Shown here: piece by piece, positions 58,310 to 64,000 of the stretch
Position numbering within the stretch: the stretch's first letter is position 1
Layout of the letters: every line of letters starts with the position of its first letter
DNA from: Knoxdaviesia capensis
Taxonomy: Eukaryota > Ascomycota > Sordariomycetes > Microascales > Gondwanamycetaceae
NCBI GenBank assembly: GCA_001510575.1
Contig: LNGK01000006.1
Coordinates: 124,001-188,000 of the forward strand
Length of the DNA: 64,000 nt
Direction: 5' to 3'
Position numbers and translations under genes: made by a program
Notes under the pieces: model-generated
What the model saw: only the letters and a program-made list of their open reading frames with translations
What the model was told of the DNA's origin: nothing
Database searches by the model: none

Positions 58310-61300
58310 TCACAGCACGTATCCACGCACACCAACAGAATCCCACGACCGCACTCCCCGGCTCTCCTCAAGCTCGACGCACCACCACAGAACTTCTTTC
58401 GCCTTTTCGTCCTGTCCACTAGCTTCGTATGCGCGTGCCAGCGCAAACCACGCCTCGGCGTCGTTCCACGCGGTCCCGCTGCGAGTAAGTCCTGTAAGGA
58501 GCGCATACGCGCGGTCGCGCGCTGCAATACGGTCGACAAGCGGCAGCGAGGTGGAACGGTGCGGCGGCGGGAGGTCGGGATCGGGTGCGGCGCCGAAACG
58601 GGTTCCACCTCCACAGCCGGGCATCGTGGGTTCTCGGCCCGGGGCGCGAGACGCGCCATTGACGCCGTCGGCGCCGTCGTCGGATTCACTGTCGTCGCTG
58701 CCGTTGCTACGCACAGGGCCGTCCTTGACTCCGCTCGACTTCATCCGTTCGCCGTCAGAAAAGCCAGACAATCCAATTGGAATAAACGGCAGCGACGTTG
58801 CGTCCGCAGCCTTGTGGCCGGCTTTGGCGGCGTGGGCGGACACTGTGGCTGCGCCGGCCCGAGGCACTTCCGGTGCGTTACTGGCAACGTTCGCATCGCC
58901 GCCCAGGACTGACCGCAGCGGCGGAATTGCCGGCGCTGGGAGGAGTTCTTCGTCGTATACGTCAAGGAGAATATTAGACAAGCCGACAATAGCTCCGGGG
59001 TGGTCGACGTAGTACGAAAGAGCTATTTCAAAGTATTTGCGTGCGTCATAGGGCAGGTTTTGTGCAAGGTAGAGGTGGCCCATCTAGACAAAAGTTAGCG
59101 TTCGAGTAGATGAAGATGGGCGTTATCGATTGCGAACTTACCTCAGTATAGACATCTCCAATGATCTCATCCACACTCTTCTTCTGGGCCCAGCTGGAGC
59201 CCTTGGCCGCAAAGGCCAGTGAGGTTGAATCACTACCGCTGGCTTTTTCTGATTCGAGGCTCAGAGCCAGTTTCTTCGCCTCATCCAGAGCACCAGTGCA
59301 ATCCTCCAGCATCCCAGCCCGCCGGTAGAACCCAGCAATCATAACCCACACACGCACGAGAACGACGGACCGACGACGCCGCTCGTCGTCCTTGGTGGAT
59401 GACACAACAGGCAGCGGAGTTGACAGGGTGAATGCAACCACAGGCATGGGCTCAGCAAGCGCGTCCGAGTACTCCGAGAGCGGACGGCCGGTGCTGGAGG
59501 TGGGGGATGTCAGCCCGCCGCCAACAAGTGTGGTTGTCGGCGACGGGGCAGACACCATGGTGTCGAGCATGGATATCCCACCAACATTCGACCGCAGGGA
59601 TGCGCCACGGGTAAACGCAGCCGCAATCGAGCCCTGCCGCCGCGCTGCATAGGCTATGGCATCGGAGAAGTGCTCGCCGCCGCCGTCCGGAACAAACAGG
59701 CTCTCACCGTCCGATACCCGGCGGTACGACATTGGCGGCCCCGAGCTAGCTGCCCGACGGCGGCTGCCACCGCCTGAACTCAACACTCCGCCGGCGCTGC
59801 TGTCGCGCTTCTTGAGGCTGCCGCGGCGTCCCGATGAGCTGCGCTGTCGTTGGCTAGGTGTCTTCTTAAGAGACCTACGCCGTTCCGGATCATGGCCATC
59901 GACGGAGCCATCTGCCGTTACGTGGATGGCGGGCGCATTGGACGTCATCGACGTTTGCTGGGTCAACGGCCGGCCCATGTCCGCGCCGCTGGTATTCGAT
60001 TCACCCGTGGGCAGCGCTGGAGTCTTGGATGCCCGGCTGCCACCAAAGATGCTGCCCTTAACACTTCTAAGGGTACCAGCCGAGCTCTTAGGCGGCCCAA
60101 CACCGAGAGAGCGGGTGGAGGTTTTGGCGTCGCTGGCAGCCGTGCTTCCACCAGCAACGAGCCGCGAAGACGCTATCTCACCGAAAAGGCGCGAGAACAG
60201 TGCAAGCAGCTCGTAGCTGGCGTTGACTGCGACCTCCGGCCCTTCCAGGAGCTCAATGAGGGAGAGCTGGGTCATTTTGACCTCAAGAATGTGTTCCTTC
60301 TCAGCGTCTTCCATTTCATCCACTAGGCCCGCGGTCTTCTTTGTGGCCTCTTCTTTCTGGGAGTTGGCGTTGAGATGTTCACTCCGAAAAGCCGCCGCAG
60401 TGTCCTCGCCCCCGAACAACACCGACGGGTCCTTAAACTGCTCGAACGCTCCTTCACATGCTCTCGCGGCCATGAGAAAGTCCTGGCGAGCACTGAGAAG
60501 GAGGGCGAGAAGGTGCCAGAGGGGAACGAGTGCGCGCTCTCTCCAGTAGAGTCCGTGGGCAAGAGTTAAGGAGTAATCGCTGGGGGGAGGGGCCAGGAGG
60601 GCCGACTTGACTAGGTCGATGGCCTGGGTGAGTTCCCGCCGCTCGGCAAAGAGAAGGGCTAGTGCAAACAGAGAGCGGAGATCCCGGACCCGTCCAAACT
60701 CGGGCGAAAGAGACTTCCGAAGAGACCGCATAGCCTTCGCTTGGATTTCTGTCCGCGATGCCGCGTCTGCTGTGGCGCGGGCCCAGCTGGCGTGGGCAAT
60801 TCCAATCGCCTGCCAGGCAAGGCTGACAACCTGGCCCGGAACTTGCCCCGAGGCGTTGTACGCCGGAGACAGCAGTCGAGCGGCAGTATCAGGGGACACC
60901 GGAGACGCAACAGTATCAGGCCCTTGCTTCTGTCCCCGGATGATCCGCGCAAGGGAATCCTCCAGCTCGTTGGCAAGGTCTTTAGCACGCTCAATGGCAG
61001 CAGCGTCGCCAAACCGGCATATGGCAATGACGGCTTTGGCCATAGTGTCAAGGATAGTGGCATCGTCGTCAAGACTGGGCTCCGGGACTCCCGTCTTCTC
61101 CACACGGGCCTTAGCCTTCTTCACAAGGTCCATATACGACCCAAAAGCAGCCAGAGCCAGGTCAAACTCGGCCACAGCAATGTGCAGGGTGAATATGCCG
61201 CGCATGATGGATGTTGAATGATATGTCTTGGTGGCTGATCGGTACAGCATGTCGAGAGCACCCCGAGTGATGCTCTCACGGCCTCCCGGGCCCAGGTCAT

Positions 61301-62572
61301 GTTCTCTCCAGCCACGACCGCAAAGGATTGACCAGTTCTTGACGACTAGCTGAACGAAGTCTTCAACTTCCTCACGCTCTTCGTCGGCTCTAGGGAACGT
61401 GGTCTCGTCGAGAAGAAGAGCTTCGTAGGCCGATTCGGCCTTCTTAAGCTCCATCCGCAGCTGGTTCCGCGCTGACGTTTCGGTGGGGATTTTCCCGAGG
61501 TAGCCGGTAGGGAATGGCAAGTCGAGCTCGACAATGGTGGACAGGGCAACGTAGTATTCGCTCCAGATGCGACGGCGCGGAACAGCTCCGCGGAAGCCGT
61601 GGCCTCCCACAACCGGGCCGTGGAGGGACTCCCAGTAGCGGGACCACGAGCGGAAGGCGGCCAGGGAGTTTGTGTCTTCGAGTTTCATCTCGTTGCGCTG
61701 GATGGCCCGGCCGGTGAGCATACAATACTCCGACAGGAACAGCTCTCCCCAGTACCGAAGCTGCCGACGGGGTGGTCGGCCGGCAAAGGCTGCGTGTAGC
61801 GAAGGCAGCCCGGACTCAAACGCAGCGATGGCCTCACTCTCGTTGTCGCCCCGAGCCGCGCAGTTCGCCTTCAGGTAGGCAGCCTTCAGTGCGCATACGC
61901 TGGTCCATTCGGAAAGTTGATCGACCGGCTCCAGCTGTTCAAACTCCTTGTCCACCTGCTGCGGCAAGCGCGCAGCAGCAAGGCTGTACTCTCCAATGAC
62001 CCAATGCAACCAGCCAACACAGATTTGGGCCTGGAAGCGGTCCTCGATGTACTTCGTTTCATTTTCGATGACGGTGAGCAGCTTCGGGAGCTGGCCGGAG
62101 ATTTCGAGGGCTTTTGATCCGGCTCCAGTGGTTGGTCGTGCTGCCGATGACGCATCGGCCACAGCTTGTGTAGCTTGAGAAATGCTCGCTTCGATTTCGG
62201 CGGTCAGGGTAAGGCCTATACAGCAAAGCAAATCGAAACATGTTAGATGGAAACAAAGGCCGGGATCCCCATTTAGACATTGCCGCACAGATCATTGATC
62301 GCCGGAACTATGACGTTGTATATTGTGTCCACATAAGAGAGAAAGCGGAAGGGGGAGACGAACAAGATCGGTCCGGAGCATGTTTCCGAACCTTCCTCAC
62401 CATTTCGGGAATGGCCGCCCAGTTGCCTTCGCATCGGGCATTGTCGAGATTCGTGAGGTAGAGTTGAGCTTTCGAGGACTAAGGTATATAACAGAAGCAC
62501 AGTACTGAGATCAGCATTACGACAAAGCTTAGAGATGGTTTTAACCGCCGTAGACGCTGCTCTTACCGTCAT
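58310..62572 (-). CDS. ypp1: Ypp1/TTC7-like TPR protein (PI4-kinase complex scaffold)
   Basis: Scaffold that links Stt4/PI4KIIIalpha to Efr3 at the plasma membrane and so supports PI4P synthesis and endocytosis; annotated in some fungi as cargo-transport protein Ypp1. Minus-strand exons 62572-62567 (only ATGACG), 62478-62364, 62215-59142 and 59083-58310 give 1322 aa. The first junction yields MTSSKAQLYLTNLDNARCEGNW, then AAIPEMVRKVRKHAPDRSC, which matches the family's N-terminus. Tandem helical TPR repeats occupy the first half, a long Ser/Arg/Gly-rich insertion follows (about 760-950), and C-terminal TPRs include MGHLYLAQNLPYDARKYFEIAL. The exon-2 donor is a weak GTTCGT, but its phase (T|GC) is required. 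The neighbouring gene lies on the same strand 850 bp upstream. Confidence 0.9.
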
Positions 62573-63423
62573 GTTTGAGGACTGCAGCAGGCCTTAACTG
62601 CCTACAAATGGCGGAGGCGCACAAAATGCGAGAGAAGGATTCAGGAGGGTGCAAAACGTGGCTGAATCAAGGAATCTTGACGGCGATGTTACAGCACTGT
62701 TCCGGTCATTGTTTTGGAAAGACAGCGTTACAAGAGATAAAGTGAGTGACTAGAGCCACTCAACGTTTTATTTGGCACAGAATTGGATGAGGGAGAGGAA
62801 AATGTCAGACGGTGAAATCGATGTGAGGTTTGGTTCGAAGCTGAAAGGAGACTTGCATGTGGGAACTTTGAAGTCGCAAAAAAAGTTGGGACGTAATCAA
62901 ACGCCAGCCACAAACCCTAGGAGCGAAGCCCCTTCGAACCCACTAACCCTAACGAGCTTTTGCGTGAAGCTTCAGGTTCTGAACGCTTCCCGCAACACGT
63001 GTTTTCCATTTCTCCTCTTCGTGTTTTTTCTCTGGTCTTATGCATGCATTATATGCCATCTAGTCAAATCAGCCATGACAAGTTGACAACTCCGACTTCA
63101 CGTGAGTTGTATATGAGTACGGATGGTTATTTTCGTCCCAGCAGATGAGAATCTTCAGGGGCCCGGAAAGGGGCCCGGAAACGCGGCCTGTTGGTGGCTT
63201 TCCCGCTCCCGCCTCAAAATGAACGGAGACGTGCATGCAAACGGAAACCTGTCTCAGATTCACAACTTATCTATACCAAACAAATCGCGGAGAATCTCTT
63301 CCCCATCCCGTCTATCATTTCCACCACAAGATCCATGCCCGACAACGGCGTCAATATTCCGATTTGTCCCTGTCTCGCCCCTGTCCAGGCCTTGCATCTC
63401 CCTGCCTGTACGCGCCGAGCGCT
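62573..63423. other. ypp1 promoter region
   Basis: No gene seen. CTAACCCTAAC at 62943-62953 carries a telomere-type unit. Confidence 0.5.
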
Positions 63424-64000
63424 TCATCGCGGCGTCCGGCGCCTATCTTCTTCAGCTTTAGCTTCTTTAGCCACCCACTCCTCGTCCTTTCGCTGCGCGA
63501 GATATTTGAGGGGCGCCCGAAACCCTAGTACCCAACGCTTGTGAACGAGCCGACGGGCTTTTCTGGGTCTTCTTTTATCCTCGATCCGTATCACCAGTGT
63601 GTGGTTGTTGTGGTCTCGCTTCGCTACCGTTTCATGCTGTTCTTCCCGGCACTGTAATGACAGTCGAGCAGCCCCCTCGATTTTTATCGTCAGACCGGGG
63701 AAAGTACTCCTGGCCTCGGGGCCTGGCACAGGAGAAGCTTCTGTTGGCAGATTGACTGGTATGACGACTGGGGCGGCACGTGGGGATGTGGCTGAAGGGA
63801 CTGGATTCTCTGTCTTGGGGACGGTATCCAACGCTTGGCCTGGACCTGTGGTGTTGCCCACTTTCTCATGAGCCCAATGCTTCCCAACCCCAAGAGCACC
63901 ATCCCATTCACGCCTCCACACTCCATCTTCAATCCAAGCATCTTTGACGCCCTCGTAGGCCAACTCATTGATATCTGGAGACCGGTCCGGTGGTTCGTGG
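63424..64000 (-). CDS. Unknown protein, 5' part outside the window
   Basis: Open reading frame on the minus strand from the right edge to a TGA at 63424-63426; at least 192 codons with no stop and no ATG needed inside, so the start lies beyond base 64000. It begins HEPPDRSPDINELAYEGV and continues with WIEDGVWRREWDGALGVG, then a Pro/Val-rich linker (PVVIPVNLPTEASPVPGPE). The C-terminal half is strongly basic (KRRPRKARRLVHKRW), ending in a Lys/Glu/Arg-rich helix. The basic tail could suit a mitochondrial ribosomal or nucleic-acid-binding protein, but I do not recognise it and give no function. Confidence 0.65.
   Translation of the reverse strand, partial: HEPPDRSPDINELAYEGVKDAWIEDGVWRREWDGALGVGKHWAHEKVGNTTGPGQALDTVPKTENPVPSATSPRAAPVVIPVNLPTEASPVPGPEARSTFPGLTIKIEGAARLSLQCREEQHETVAKRDHNNHTLVIRIEDKRRPRKARRLVHKRWVLGFRAPLKYLAQRKDEEWVAKEAKAEEDRRRTPR

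Overview
This is a nuclear genome segment from a filamentous ascomycete, most likely Eurotiomycetes/Eurotiales (Aspergillus-, Penicillium- or Monascus-like; this placement is inferred). The evidence is GC-rich third codon positions, short introns of about 50-100 nt with GTRNGT...YAG borders, long pyrimidine tracts before start codons, a filamentous-fungus-type CLC channel/exchanger, a fungal 2EXR protein and a Cdc42 starting MVVATIK. There are no bacterial-style operons, and I saw no CRISPR array, rRNA, convincing tRNA or intact transposon.

From left to right I support 16 protein genes. (1) pda1, pyruvate dehydrogenase E1 alpha, + . (2) DNA ligase I (cdc9-like), +, with an apparent upstream mitochondrial start. 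(3) A CLC chloride channel/exchanger, - . (4) A neurochondrin/DUF1941-like helical-repeat protein, +, divergent from the CLC gene across 405 bp. (5) vma22/CCDC115-like, - . (6) A small three-exon membrane protein, -, reconstructed by hand because no single exon is a long ORF. (7) cdc42, + . (8) Cytosolic asparaginyl-tRNA synthetase, + . (9) An Mrn1/Nrd1-like protein with four RRMs, + . (10) A histidine acid phosphatase, - . (11) An LCAT-like alpha/beta hydrolase, + . (12) A 2EXR protein, - . (13) A four-TM membrane protein, + . (14) An SMP-30/gluconolactonase-like protein, + . (15) ypp1/TTC7-like, PI4-kinase complex, - . (16) A partial gene running off the right edge, - .

The genes are mostly housekeeping functions: mitochondrial pyruvate oxidation, DNA replication, ion homeostasis and V-ATPase assembly, polarity, translation, RNA control, and phosphoinositide signalling at the plasma membrane. 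They do not form a biosynthetic cluster. Three gene-poor stretches stand out: 24954-31960, 36866-41935 and 46518-53826. All are rich in microsatellites and pyrimidine tracts and contain TATA boxes without an annotated gene, so they may hold long 5' leaders or unannotated transcripts.

The most useful observations are: the dual-start DNA ligase with MCB-like (ACGCG) elements; a perfect Gcn4/CpcA box before the Asn-tRNA synthetase; three CAGCTG palindromes at exact 10-bp spacing in the CLC/neurochondrin divergent promoter; Gln at the proton-glutamate position of the CLC protein; the hand-built small membrane protein gene; and a 6-nt first coding exon in ypp1. I found no clear new defence, mobile or biosynthetic system. 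The best candidates for undescribed biology are the small membrane protein and the TATA-bearing gene-free regions.
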